A stretch of DNA of 64,000 nt, taken from assembly GCA_038534295.1 (NCBI GenBank), contig JBCAXA010000004.1, positions 1 through 64,000 on the forward strand, read 5' to 3'. Each line of letters opens with the position of its first letter. The stretch's first letter is position 1. Below the pieces are notes generated by a model. That model was not told the origin of the DNA. It did not search any database and saw nothing but the letters and a program-made list of their open reading frames with translations. Shown piece by piece: positions 52,378-61,147 of the stretch. Both the position numbers and the translations under genes were made by a program. Source of the stretch: JBCAXA01 sp038534295. Its GTDB lineage: Bacteria; Pseudomonadota; Gammaproteobacteria; Steroidobacterales; Woeseiaceae.

Positions 52378-53651
52378 CGCTTAACGACGCGACCGTTTTT
52401 CATGACGAAGTCAACATCCTGCAGCGCGCGGATGTCGGACAGCGGGTCCTCGTTCACGGCGATGACATCTGCATACCGACCGGCTGCCAATGTTCCGATG
52501 TCCGACTCGGCACCAAGCACCACGGCGGCCACCGACGTCGCCGACTGAATGGCTTCCATGGCTGGCATGCCGGCGGCGACCATTAACTCAAACTCGCGGG
52601 CATTCATGCCGTGCGGCGATACACCGCTGTCTGTGCCAAACGCGATCGGCACACCGGCGCGGTACGCCGCTGCAAACGTGTCGCGAATTTGCGGACCGAT
52701 GGTCGCTGCCTTCGGTCGCACCAACGCGGGAAAGAAATCGGGATCGGCGGCTTTTTGGGCGACAAAGTTGCCGGCGAGGATCGTTGGGACATAGTAGGTC
52801 CCGTTTTGGCGCATGGCCCGCATCACTTCGGGCGTCATGTAGGTGCCGTGCTCAATAGTCGCAACACCAGCTCGGACCGCTCGCAGCATCCCGTCGGCGC
52901 CGTGCGCATGCGCCGCTACTTTGAAACCGTAGTCGCGTCCGGTTTCGACAATCGCGACCAGCTCTTCATCCGTGAACTGCGGGTTCAGCCCGCTTTTCGC
53001 GAGGCTAAGAACACCGCCGGTTGCCGTAATCTTGATCCAGTCGGCGCGATCCTTGTAGCGCTGCCTGACGCCTTTGCGAGCGTCGGCGACGCCGTTGACG
53101 ACACCGTTGGCCGGCCCGGGATCGCCGGCGATACGTTTCGCCCAGCCGTTGGTCGGGTCCGCATGCCCGCCGGTGGTCGCAAGGCTCTTAGCGGCCGTGT
53201 AAATACGCGGGCCATCCACGACACCGCGCCTGATCGCATCACGCAGCGCGACGGTGACGTTGCCGGTGTCACCCAAATCGCGAACCGTCGTAAATCCGGC
53301 CCGCAGGGTTCGCATGCCGTTCGCCTGCGCCTGCAGCGCGAAATCTGCGTCGTTGAGCGTGAACCGCTCTTGGTAGCTCTTCGGCCCCAACTCGCTAATG
53401 AGGTGCGTGTGCAGATCGATGAGACCCGGAAGAACAGTGCTCGTGCGAAGATCAATGACGTCGTCGCCCTCGCCGGGCGCGACAAAACCGTCGTCGATCG
53501 CGACAATGCGCTGATCGCGGATTCGCAGCGTGACATTGTCCCGGGCATCGTCGGCCAAACCGTCGATCATCCGACCGGCATAGAGCAATGTGTCGGCGGC
53601 GGCGGCTCCTGACAGCGTAACGGCCAGCAGTGCCGCGACGAGTCGACTCAC
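52374..53651 (-). CDS. Secreted amidohydrolase (imidazolonepropionase/prolidase-like)
   Basis: Metal-dependent hydrolase of the amidohydrolase superfamily, 425 aa with signal peptide (residues 1-19). Metal ligands: HTH in LPGLIDLHTHL, a Lys in DWIKITATGG (carboxylation site), His in KVAAHAHG and IEHGTYM, Asp in FGTDSGVSPHG. Members include Xaa-Arg dipeptidases and related carboxypeptidases; substrate unknown. It contrasts with the degenerate paralogue at 16072-17904. FKBP gene overlaps by 4 nt upstream. Confidence 0.9.
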   Translation of the reverse strand: MSRLVAALLAVTLSGAAAADTLLYAGRMIDGLADDARDNVTLRIRDQRIVAIDDGFVAPGEGDDVIDLRTSTVLPGLIDLHTHLISELGPKSYQERFTLNDADFALQAQANGMRTLRAGFTTVRDLGDTGNVTVALRDAIRRGVVDGPRIYTAAKSLATTGGHADPTNGWAKRIAGDPGPANGVVNGVADARKGVRQRYKDRADWIKITATGGVLSLAKSGLNPQFTDEELVAIVETGRDYGFKVAAHAHGADGMLRAVRAGVATIEHGTYMTPEVMRAMRQNGTYYVPTILAGNFVAQKAADPDFFPALVRPKAATIGPQIRDTFAAAYRAGVPIAFGTDSGVSPHGMNAREFELMVAAGMPAMEAIQSATSVAAVVLGAESDIGTLAAGRYADVIAVNEDPLSDIRALQDVDFVMKNGRVVKR

Positions 53652-54079
53652 GGATTGACGGCCAGCAACTCGACGTCGAAGATCAGTGTCGCGCCCGGCG
53701 GAATGACGCCCCCGGCGCCGCGATCGCCGTAGCCGAGCTCAGGCGGTATCACGAGCGTTTTCTTCTCGCCAACCTGCATGCCGGCAACGCCTTGATCCCA
53801 ACCCGCGATAACGCGACCGGCGCCGAGCTCAAACTCGAACGGCGTGCCGCGATCGACCGAGCTGTCGAATTTTTCACCTTTGTTGTCCGGCGCATCGGCG
53901 TCAAAAAGCCAACCCGTGTAGTGAACGGAAACGACGTCTCCGGCGTCGGCGGTGGTATCGGACATTTCGGTCTCCTCAAGCGGTTGTTCGGTCGATTGAT
54001 CGAGCGGTTGATCACTTTCGGCGCAGCCGCCGAGGACGAAAGCGCACAAAAGCAGCGCGGTTGCTGGGCGTCGTATCAT
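53648..54079 (-). CDS. FKBP-type peptidyl-prolyl isomerase, lipoprotein
   Basis: Prolyl isomerase of the envelope. Signal with lipobox LGGC (Cys at about 19), an acidic linker, then an FKBP domain (about 47-143): VSVHYTGWLFD, FDSSVDRGTPFEFELGAGRVIAGWDQGVAGMQVGEKK and PPELGYGDRGAGGVIPPGATLIFDVELL, with the aromatic active-site residues kept. Start ATG at 54079 overlaps the msrB stop by 4 nt. Confidence 0.92.
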   Translation of the reverse strand: MIRRPATALLLCAFVLGGCAESDQPLDQSTEQPLEETEMSDTTADAGDVVSVHYTGWLFDADAPDNKGEKFDSSVDRGTPFEFELGAGRVIAGWDQGVAGMQVGEKKTLVIPPELGYGDRGAGGVIPPGATLIFDVELLAVNP

Positions 54080-54495
54080 TGGTCGCTGCCCTCTTCGGTA
54101 TCGTCGAACCCGAGCGCCACGGAATTGATGCAATAGCGCGCCCCTTCCGGACCCGGACCGTCCGGGAAAACATGGCCGAGATGTGCGCCGCAATTGGCAC
54201 ACAACACTTCCTCACGGATCATGCCGTGCGACGTATCGCGTTCGATACGAATGTTGTCTTTGGCAAGCGGCAGAAAGAAACTGGGCCAGCCGGAGCCCGA
54301 ATCGTATTTGTGCTCGGAACGAAACAGCGGCTGATGACAGACCACGCACTGGTAAGTGCCATCGGCCTTGTGATCAAGATATGAACCGGTGAACGGTCGC
54401 TCGGTCCCTTTGTTTTGGGTGACGTCAAAAGCGGCGTCGCCAATGCGCTCGCGCAGCGCGGCCGCGTCATCCGACTTCGGATTGCTGTTCGACAT
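54076..54495 (-). CDS. msrB: Peptide-methionine (R)-S-oxide reductase
   Basis: Repairs oxidised methionine. Zinc cysteines CVVC and CANC, GSGWPSFF, and the catalytic Cys in RYCINSVAL are all in place. 139 aa from the ATG at 54495, which has AAAGGA 7-8 nt before it. Divergent from the ABC importer genes; cotranscribed with the FKBP gene. Confidence 0.95.
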   Translation of the reverse strand: MSNSNPKSDDAAALRERIGDAAFDVTQNKGTERPFTGSYLDHKADGTYQCVVCHQPLFRSEHKYDSGSGWPSFFLPLAKDNIRIERDTSHGMIREEVLCANCGAHLGHVFPDGPGPEGARYCINSVALGFDDTEEGSDQ

Positions 54496-54575
54496 AGGTA
54501 GTTCCTTTGATGGTGAGTGATCACCGTTTGGCGATGAGTGTAGCGTAATCGTACTGGCCCCAGTATCGTTGCACG

Positions 54576-55340
54576 ATGAACGTCTTTGCGTCGGGCGCGC
54601 CAACGCTGGTTCTTGACGACGTCAGCAAATCGCTCGGCAACGTCCAGGTACTGAGTCACCTGAGCGTCGATATCGACGGCCGTGGCGGCACGGCGTTGGT
54701 CGGCGAGAGTGGCAGCGGAAAATCCACGCTGCTGGCTCTCGCGCTTGGCCTGCTGCGACCCGATACCGGCAGCGTCACGCTGTTTGGCGAGCGTCTCGAC
54801 GACAACAACGTCCGCGCCGTGCGGCAACGCATCGGCTACGCGGTGCAAGAAGCGGGCTTGTTTCCGCACCTTAGTGTTCGCGACAACTTGACGCTCCAAG
54901 GTCGCTTGCAGGGGCTCGATCGAGCCGCTCTCAACGTACGCGCCGACGAATTGGCCGAACGCATGCGCCTCGATAGTGCGATGCTGGGGCGATACCCGGT
55001 CGAGCTTTCCGGTGGTCAGCAACAGCGCGCCGGAATTTGCCGGGCGATGATGCTCGAGCCGACCCTGCTGTTGCTCGACGAGCCGTTCTCCGGTCTCGAT
55101 GTGGTGACGCGGATCGACATTTACAAGCACTTCATCGAACTGGCTTCGAGCCGCGAGGCCGGCTTTGTGCTGGTCACGCATGACCTCAGCGAAGCACATC
55201 GACTTTGCGAGCACGTCGCCATCCTGCGGCACGGCGAGATTATCGCTCACGGGCGCACCGCCGAAATAATCGCCAATCCGCCGCACGCCTACGCGCGCGA
55301 ACTCGTCGAGGCGCAACGTCTGCATGTCAGTCACGGCTAG
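54576..55340 (+). CDS. ABC transporter ATP-binding protein, osmoprotectant (OpuC/ProV) type
   Basis: 254-aa ATPase: Walker A GESGSGKST, Q-loop VQEAG, signature LSGGQQQR, Walker B LLLLDEPFSGLD, switch His VTHD. It has no CBS domains, unlike ProV/OpuCA of some bacteria. It overlaps the fused binding protein/permease gene by 17 nt, so the pair forms a complete importer, probably for a quaternary-ammonium osmolyte such as glycine betaine or choline. Confidence 0.9.
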   Translation: MNVFASGAPTLVLDDVSKSLGNVQVLSHLSVDIDGRGGTALVGESGSGKSTLLALALGLLRPDTGSVTLFGERLDDNNVRAVRQRIGYAVQEAGLFPHLSVRDNLTLQGRLQGLDRAALNVRADELAERMRLDSAMLGRYPVELSGGQQQRAGICRAMMLEPTLLLLDEPFSGLDVVTRIDIYKHFIELASSREAGFVLVTHDLSEAHRLCEHVAILRHGEIIAHGRTAEIIANPPHAYARELVEAQRLHVSHG

Positions 55341-56808
55341 AAGCATCGTCGTTGTGGCGGCGACCTTCGTCGCGCTGGCCGCGGCGCGCGCCGATGAGGT
55401 CACGATCGGCAGCAAGAATTTTCCAGAGAGCTACTTGCTCGCCGAGATAGCCGCGCAGTGGCTCGAGCGCGACGGCCACGTGGTTGAGCGTCGTTTTGGG
55501 TTCGGCGGCACTAAAGTGGCGTACGAGGCACTGCTTGGCGCCGAGATCGATTTTTACCCGGAATACAGTGGCACCATCCTAAGCGCAATTCTCGATGGCG
55601 CCGAGCTAGCGAATGACATCGACACGATCAACGCGGAGCTCGCCAAACAGGCGCTGGTGTTTACCGGTCAACTCGGATTCAACAACACGTATGCAGTCGC
55701 GGTGCGCCGCGATGACGCCGAGCGCGAAGGTTGGCGGCGTGTCTCCGACCTCGCCGCGACCGACGACCTCAGGTTCGCGTTTAGTCACGAGTTTCTCCAG
55801 CGCAATGACGGGTGGCCAGGTTTGGCCGCCGCTTACCGTCTACCGCGCAAAGCTACTGGCATCGAACACGGTCTTGCGTATCGCGCCCTCGCGAACGGCG
55901 ACATTGACGTAACCGACGCGTATTCGACGGACGGCGACATCGCGCGTTTCGATCTCGTGTTGCTCGAAGACACGCTCAACTACTTCCCGCGCTACGACGC
56001 CGGTTGGCTGGCCGGCCAATCGCTGGCGCCTGCCGTGCGCGCGCGCCTCGATGCGCTCACCGGTCAGCTCGACGATGCCGGCATGCGCGACCTGAATGCA
56101 CGCGTGGTCGTTGACGGTCTCAGCTTCGCTGAGGCGGCTACCGAGTTTGTCAATCGGCTCGACGGCTCGTCGGCAGCGGCGCCGAGCCGCACGGGTGAAC
56201 CCGCGCTGTGGCCGCTGGTCTTGCGGCACGTACAGTTAACGCTGGCGGCGATCGCCGCGGCGACGTTGGCCGGGTTTGCGCTCGCACTCGCAACGTACCG
56301 TTCCGCGCGTGCATCCGGCGCGTTGCTGTACATTGCCGGCTTGATTCAAACGATCCCATCGATTGCGCTGTTGGCGCTGATGATTCCGCTGCTCGGCATC
56401 GGTTTCGTACCGGCCTTGGTGGCGTTGTTCCTGTACGCCCTACTGCCGGTACTGCGTGCAACGCTTACCGCACTCGCCGCGGTGGAACCGGTACACCGAC
56501 AAGTCGCCGCCGCAATGGGGATGAGCGGGCAGCAAGAGTTCATGCACGTGTTGCTACCGCTCGCGCTACCGCACGCGTTGGCCGGCATTCGCACGGCGGC
56601 CGTGATCAGTATCGGCACAGCGACGCTGGCCGCATTCATCGGTGCGGGCGGGCTCGGCGAGCCGATCGTAACGGGCCTCGCGTTGAACGACACGCGGATG
56701 ATCCTGTCCGGCGCGATACCGGCGGCACTGCTTGCCGTCGGCACTGACCTCGCGTTCGATGTGCTCGAGCGACGCCTGGTACCGCCGCACATGCGCGTGT
56801 CGCGTTAG
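55324..56808 (+). CDS. Fused substrate-binding protein and permease, osmoprotectant type
   Basis: 494 aa. Signal peptide (1-23) and OpuAC/OpuCC-type binding domain (about 24-280; VTIGSKNFPESYLLAEI, FGFGGTKVAYEALLGAEIDFYPEYSGTI, DAYSTDGDI) precede a BPD-type permease (about 295-490; five or six helices, coupling loop MGMSGQQEFMHVLLPLALPHALAGIRTA). The better-known fusions (OpuFB, Helicobacter ProWX) have permease first; here the order is reversed. Shares 3' end overlap with convergent htpG. Confidence 0.88.
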   Translation: MSVTARSIVVVAATFVALAAARADEVTIGSKNFPESYLLAEIAAQWLERDGHVVERRFGFGGTKVAYEALLGAEIDFYPEYSGTILSAILDGAELANDIDTINAELAKQALVFTGQLGFNNTYAVAVRRDDAEREGWRRVSDLAATDDLRFAFSHEFLQRNDGWPGLAAAYRLPRKATGIEHGLAYRALANGDIDVTDAYSTDGDIARFDLVLLEDTLNYFPRYDAGWLAGQSLAPAVRARLDALTGQLDDAGMRDLNARVVVDGLSFAEAATEFVNRLDGSSAAAPSRTGEPALWPLVLRHVQLTLAAIAAATLAGFALALATYRSARASGALLYIAGLIQTIPSIALLALMIPLLGIGFVPALVALFLYALLPVLRATLTALAAVEPVHRQVAAAMGMSGQQEFMHVLLPLALPHALAGIRTAAVISIGTATLAAFIGAGGLGEPIVTGLALNDTRMILSGAIPAALLAVGTDLAFDVLERRLVPPHMRVSR

Positions 56809-58700
56809 CTCACACCTAGCAGCAGGCGTTGAATACGATCGACGTAGGCCGCCGGATCGGGCAACGACTCGCCGGCAGACAACCGAGCTTGGTCGAGCAA
56901 GACGCGGGCAAGGTCATCAAAGCGTTGTTCGTCGGCTTCATCCGCAAGCTGTCGACACAGGGCATGATCGGCATTCAGCTCGAGATCGGGGCGATCGGCC
57001 GGCACTGACTGACCGCTCGCTTCGAGCAGTCGACGCATCTGCGGGCTCATCGCGTGCTCGCCGATGACGAGCACCGCCGGTGACGATACCAGCCGACGGC
57101 TGAGCCGGATGTTGTCGACATCGTCTTTGAGCATCTGCCGCAACTTCTTGAGTAGACCCTTGTGTTCGCCGTCGTCGTCAGCGGCGGCGACCTTGTCATC
57201 GGCCTCGCCCGGCAAGCGTACGTCGGCGCGACTGATATCGGTCAGCTTTTTGCCTTGGTACTCCGGTAAATGGCCGATAACCCATTCATCGAGTCTACCG
57301 GTGAGCAGCAGAACCTCGATGCCGCGCTCACCGAAGGCTTCGAGATGCGGACTGCGGCGAGCGACCGCGAGCGATTCAGCCGTCAGAAAATAAACCTGGT
57401 CCTGTTCGTCGCTGCAGCGTTCGACATACTCGTCGAGCGACACAGTCGCAGCCTCGGCAGACTCGGCAGTGCTATGAAAGCGCAGCAGCGCGGCAACCCG
57501 ATCGCGATTCGCATGATCTTCGGCCAGACCTTCTTTTAGCACTTCGCCGAACTCCGACCAGAACGCACGGTATTTGTCCGTATCGCCGCTGGCGAGCTTG
57601 CCGAGCATATCGAGCACGCGCCGGGTCAGCGCGCTACGCATCGCATCAACGTCCGGGCTACCCTGCAGCAATTCACGCGACACGTTCAGCGGCAGGTCGC
57701 TCGCATCAACGACACCGCGAACAAAGCGCAGATACAGCGGCAGGAACTGCTCGGCATCATCCATGATAAAGACGCGCTGGACGTATAACTTCAAGCCACG
57801 CGGTGACTCGCGATTCCATAAATCGAACGGCGCAGACGCCGGTATGTAGAGCAAACTGACGTATTCGCGCTTACCTTCAACGCGGTTATGGCTGTGCGCC
57901 AATGGCGCCGCGAAGTCGTGGGTTAGGTACTTATAGAATTCCTCGTATTCGTCGTCCGAAACCTCACTGCGCGAGCGCGTCCACAAGGCCGTCGCCGAAT
58001 TCAGCGTTTCGGTTGTAGTCGCGCCGTCGCCTGAGTCGCCGTCGTCGTCCTCGACCGGCGTGCGCAGCAGCACAGGGAACGCAATGTGGTCTGAGTAGCG
58101 GCGTACAAGCGCGCGCAGTCGATGGGTCTCTAAAAACTCATCGGCATCGTTTTTCAGGTGTAAGACGATTTGCGTACCGCGTGGCGCCGACGCCGACGTC
58201 ACGGTGAACTCTCCGTCCCCCGTCGACTCCCAATGCGTCGCACTGTCGTCACTGTCGCCGGCGCGCCGTGAGGTCACCTCAACGCGATCGGCAACGATGA
58301 AGGCAGAGTAGAAGCCGACACCGAATTGACCGATCAGCTGTGCATCGGCTTTCTCATCGCCGGAGAGCTTGCCCAAGAATTCAGCTGTGCCGGATCGGGC
58401 GATGGTGCCGAGGTTGGCGACCACCTCGTCACGGTTCATGCCAATGCCGTTGTCGACAATCGTCAGCGTGCGGGCATCTGCATCAACGGCAAGTTCAATG
58501 CGCAGCTCACTGTCGTCGGCGAGCAAATCCGGTGCAGAAAGGGCTTCGAAACGCAGTTTGTCGGCCGCGTCGGACGCGTTGGAAATCAGTTCGCGCAGGA
58601 AGATTTCCCGGTTGCTGTACAGCGAGTGAATCATCAGGCGCAGTAGCTGCCTGACTTCGGCCTGAAACCCTAGCGTTTCGCTGCTGGTCGTGTCGCTCAT
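56805..58700 (-). CDS. htpG: Chaperone HtpG (Hsp90)
   Basis: ATP-dependent Hsp90 chaperone, 631 aa. N-terminal GHKL ATPase: LIHSLYSNREIFLRELISNASDA, DNGIGM, GQFGVGFYSAFIVAD; middle domain RRVFIMDDAEQFLP and RGVVDASDLPLNVSRE; C-terminal dimerisation domain. No insertions or missing motifs seen. A sigma-32-type promoter precedes it (58739-58765). Confidence 0.96.
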   Translation of the reverse strand: MSDTTSSETLGFQAEVRQLLRLMIHSLYSNREIFLRELISNASDAADKLRFEALSAPDLLADDSELRIELAVDADARTLTIVDNGIGMNRDEVVANLGTIARSGTAEFLGKLSGDEKADAQLIGQFGVGFYSAFIVADRVEVTSRRAGDSDDSATHWESTGDGEFTVTSASAPRGTQIVLHLKNDADEFLETHRLRALVRRYSDHIAFPVLLRTPVEDDDGDSGDGATTTETLNSATALWTRSRSEVSDDEYEEFYKYLTHDFAAPLAHSHNRVEGKREYVSLLYIPASAPFDLWNRESPRGLKLYVQRVFIMDDAEQFLPLYLRFVRGVVDASDLPLNVSRELLQGSPDVDAMRSALTRRVLDMLGKLASGDTDKYRAFWSEFGEVLKEGLAEDHANRDRVAALLRFHSTAESAEAATVSLDEYVERCSDEQDQVYFLTAESLAVARRSPHLEAFGERGIEVLLLTGRLDEWVIGHLPEYQGKKLTDISRADVRLPGEADDKVAAADDDGEHKGLLKKLRQMLKDDVDNIRLSRRLVSSPAVLVIGEHAMSPQMRRLLEASGQSVPADRPDLELNADHALCRQLADEADEQRFDDLARVLLDQARLSAGESLPDPAAYVDRIQRLLLGVS

Positions 58701-58738
58701 TGTTATCCCGGCCCGTAGCCCATCGTCGGAGCGGGAGT

Positions 58739-58765
58739 GTTAGGGGCGAATTCGCAGTTTTCAAG
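58739..58765 (-). promoter_or_regulatory. Heat-shock (sigma-32) promoter of htpG
   Basis: Minus strand CTTGAA (58760-58765), 13-bp spacer, CCCCTAAC (58739-58746), against the sigma-32 consensus CTTGAA-N13/14-CCCCATNT. It sits 38 bp before the htpG ATG, exactly as expected for a heat-shock gene. Confidence 0.7.
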
Positions 58766-58801
58766 TCCGGCGACCGCCAGCGGTGCCGCCGGGCTGCGGT
58801 G

Positions 58802-58942
58802 CTAAACGACGCTGGCGCAGGATCCCAGCAGAATAAGAACGCTACCGATCGCTAGCCAACGCAGCCTGGCGCGACGCAGCTGGAAGCGCAGCGAGTGAAA
58901 CGTATCGTCGAGCTCGTCCCAATACTGCAACAAAACTTCCAC
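58802..58942 (-). CDS. Predicted 46-aa membrane microprotein
   Basis: GTG start at 58942 with GGA 9 nt upstream, stop TAA-type codon at 58802. An amphipathic, Trp/Arg-rich N-terminal half (VEVLLQYWDELDDTFHSL, then RRARLRW) precedes one hydrophobic helix (LAIGSVLILLGSCASVV). It starts 11 bp after the next upstream small gene on the same strand, suggesting a small two-gene unit. No family recognised; expression uncertain. Confidence 0.45.
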   Translation of the reverse strand: MEVLLQYWDELDDTFHSLRFQLRRARLRWLAIGSVLILLGSCASVV

Positions 58943-58953
58943 GAGCGATTCCG

Positions 58954-59214
58954 CTAATTTTTGATCAAGCGTGGCGCCGTGGCCGGCGGCTCGCCAGATT
59001 CGGACGCATGCAGCTCTTCAGCGTTGCGCGACTTTGCCGTCGAGATAGCCTGATGGACCCAGTCCCAGCGAACTCGGGTGGCTTCGTCTGACAACAAATC
59101 GTCGGGAATCGGGTTGGCTTTGGTCCGGTTGGTCATCGGCATGAGTCGTACGTCTTCGAGAAGCTTTGCGAGATCGTAGTCACTGCAATTGCAAACCGCC
59201 GTGAGGCAAATCAC
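58954..59214 (-). CDS. Small hypothetical protein (up to 86 aa)
   Basis: No family recognised. The frame has a GTG at 59214; an internal ATG at about codon 25 (MPMTNRTKANPIPDD) may be the true start, giving 62 aa. Composition is hydrophilic with RVRWDWVHQAI in the middle. A TTGACA sits upstream on the minus strand near 59265, but without a clear -10. Evidence for coding is its length, composition and neighbour at 58802. Confidence 0.45.
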   Translation of the reverse strand: MICLTAVCNCSDYDLAKLLEDVRLMPMTNRTKANPIPDDLLSDEATRVRWDWVHQAISTAKSRNAEELHASESGEPPATAPRLIKN

Positions 59215-59355
59215 AGCTCGAGGGAGCCGCTGCGCGTGCAGAGTCGACTTTGATTGGGGTATTTATGTCAACGCGCTATTGTGCACAGGCGGATGACAGC
59301 CTGTTTACACAACGGTGAATCTGCCGCGAGAAAGCGGCGGGCGAACTATGGGCGT

Positions 59356-59616
59356 TTAGTCGTTGTCCTGATCGGAGCGATCGGACCAGTTTCGCTTCAC
59401 TTTGTCGGCCCAGTTGCGATAACCCTTCCAGGTGTAGACCGACGCATCAGATGCGATTCGCGACGTTGCCGCTGGCGCGGGTGCGCGGGACAACCAGTTG
59501 CGATAAGCGTCCCAAGTTTCGGCGCTCGCATCGGCTGACTCAGCGGCGTCGGCGCCGAATTCGGCATCCTCGGCTCGTGCTGCGTCGCCCCACGTTAGTT
59601 CTTTGGTATCTGGCAT
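59356..59616 (-). CDS. Small hypothetical protein with two WxxYRNW motifs (86 aa)
   Basis: No family recognised. An acidic Ala/Asp/Glu-rich N-terminal half is followed by two copies of a Trp/Tyr motif, TWDAYRNWLSR and TWKGYRNWADK, about 32 residues apart. This suggests a short internal duplication or a binding repeat. Isolated between intergenic stretches of 141 bp and 154 bp; no promoter could be assigned. Confidence 0.5.
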   Translation of the reverse strand: MPDTKELTWGDAARAEDAEFGADAAESADASAETWDAYRNWLSRAPAPAATSRIASDASVYTWKGYRNWADKVKRNWSDRSDQDND

Positions 59617-59770
59617 GCGATCCGCCTCGATGGAAGCTGGCGACAGAGTAGTTGCCCAATGGCGCCAGGGCCAGGAACTGGATCACAAGGAAAAGGTCTG
59701 CAGGTCTTTGATTTAACAAAAATTCCTGCGAGCTTTTACGTAATGGAAGGTTCTGTTAAACGAGCTGTCT

Positions 59771-61126
59771 TCACGTGACGACACGGTAGCAAGGCGTGTA
59801 CTGCGCCGTCAGCTTCATGCGCCCCTGATCAACGAACGCGGCGAGCAGGTCGTCGAGCAGCTGCATGATCTCACCGGACCCGGTGATCTCGAACGGGCCG
59901 TGTTCGGCAATGCGTGCTTGACCGTCTTCGCGTACGTTGCCGGCAACGATGCCCGAAAAGACCCGGCGCAGATTTGCCGCCAGTTCGTGCACGGGCAAAG
60001 TCGGTCGAATTTCGAGCGCGCGCATGGCGTCGTGGGTCGGTACGAACGGCTCCTGAAAGTTGCCGTCGATCGTTAGGCGCCAGTTGTAATGGAATGCATC
60101 ACGATGCAGACGTCGAAACGACTCGACGTTGCCGACACCAGTGGACATAAGGCGAGCGACTTCCACCGGATCGTCGAGCACTATTTGGTAGCGTTGCCGT
60201 GCCTTGTCACCGAGTGTCGCACCGACGAACTGATCGATGCGTTCAAAATAGGCAGCAGATGTCGCCGGTCCGGTGAGTACGAGCGGCATCGGCTGGTCCG
60301 CATTGTCCGGATGCAGCAGCACGCCGAGCAAATAGAGAATCTCTTCGGCGGTGCCCACACCGCCCGGAAACACGACGATACCGTGGCCGACCCGGACAAA
60401 GGCCTCCAAGCGTTTTTCCATGTCCGGCATGATGACGAGCTCGTTGACGATCGGATTTGGCGACTCAGCCGCGATGATGCCGGGCTCGGTGATGCCAATA
60501 TATCGACCGTCGCGTATTCGCTGCTTGGCGTGGCCGATCGTCGCGCCTTTCATTGGACCTTTCATCGCGCCGGGCCCGCAGCCGGTACACACATTCAGGC
60601 CGCGCAGGCCGAGTTCGTAACCGACGAGCTTCGTGTAGTCATACTCCACGCGCGAGATAGCGTGGCCGCCCCAGCAAACAACGATATTGGTTGGTACGGC
60701 CGACTTCACGACGCGGGCGTTGCGCAAGATGTGGAAGACCGCGTTGGTGAGCGATGACGACGACGCGAGGTCGAACTGACTGGACTTGCGCACCGCGAGA
60801 TCGACGTAAACGATGTCACGCAACACGGCGAACAGCAGTTCGCGAATCCCGCGGATCATTTGCCCGTCGACGAACGCAACGGACGGGGCATTGCGAAGCG
60901 CAAGTCGGACTCCACGATCCTGACGGACGATGGAAATGTCGAAATCCTGATGCTGGCGCATAACCTCACCGACATCGTCAATTTCGCTGCCTGACGTTAG
61001 TACCGCAAGCGCGCAGCGCCGCAACGTGCTGTACAAGCCGCCTTCGCCATGGTCGCGTAGGCGTTCCACCTCGTCCTGCGATAGCAATTCGAGGCTGCCC
61101 TCTGGCGAAACGATGGCTTCATGCAT
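59771..61126 (-). CDS. ppnN: Nucleotide 5'-monophosphate nucleosidase PpnN (LOG family)
   Basis: Cleaves purine nucleotides to ribose 5-phosphate and base; in E. coli PpnN is activated by (p)ppGpp. Central LOG domain: VVCWGGHAISR, GCGPGAMKGPMKGA and PGGVGTAEEILYLLGVLL with the PGGxGTxxE catalytic motif; N- and C-terminal extensions of the YgdH type are present (451 aa, E. coli 454). It is the third gene after the membrane protein and L,D-transpeptidase genes. Confidence 0.93.
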   Translation of the reverse strand: MHEAIVSPEGSLELLSQDEVERLRDHGEGGLYSTLRRCALAVLTSGSEIDDVGEVMRQHQDFDISIVRQDRGVRLALRNAPSVAFVDGQMIRGIRELLFAVLRDIVYVDLAVRKSSQFDLASSSSLTNAVFHILRNARVVKSAVPTNIVVCWGGHAISRVEYDYTKLVGYELGLRGLNVCTGCGPGAMKGPMKGATIGHAKQRIRDGRYIGITEPGIIAAESPNPIVNELVIMPDMEKRLEAFVRVGHGIVVFPGGVGTAEEILYLLGVLLHPDNADQPMPLVLTGPATSAAYFERIDQFVGATLGDKARQRYQIVLDDPVEVARLMSTGVGNVESFRRLHRDAFHYNWRLTIDGNFQEPFVPTHDAMRALEIRPTLPVHELAANLRRVFSGIVAGNVREDGQARIAEHGPFEITGSGEIMQLLDDLLAAFVDQGRMKLTAQYTPCYRVVT

Positions 61127-61147
61127 GGCGGTGTTGCTCAGGCAGGG

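Noticed and set aside
54219..55415. 398-codon minus-strand frame
   Set aside because: Antisense to the ABC ATPase gene and overlapping msrB in another frame; no family motif.
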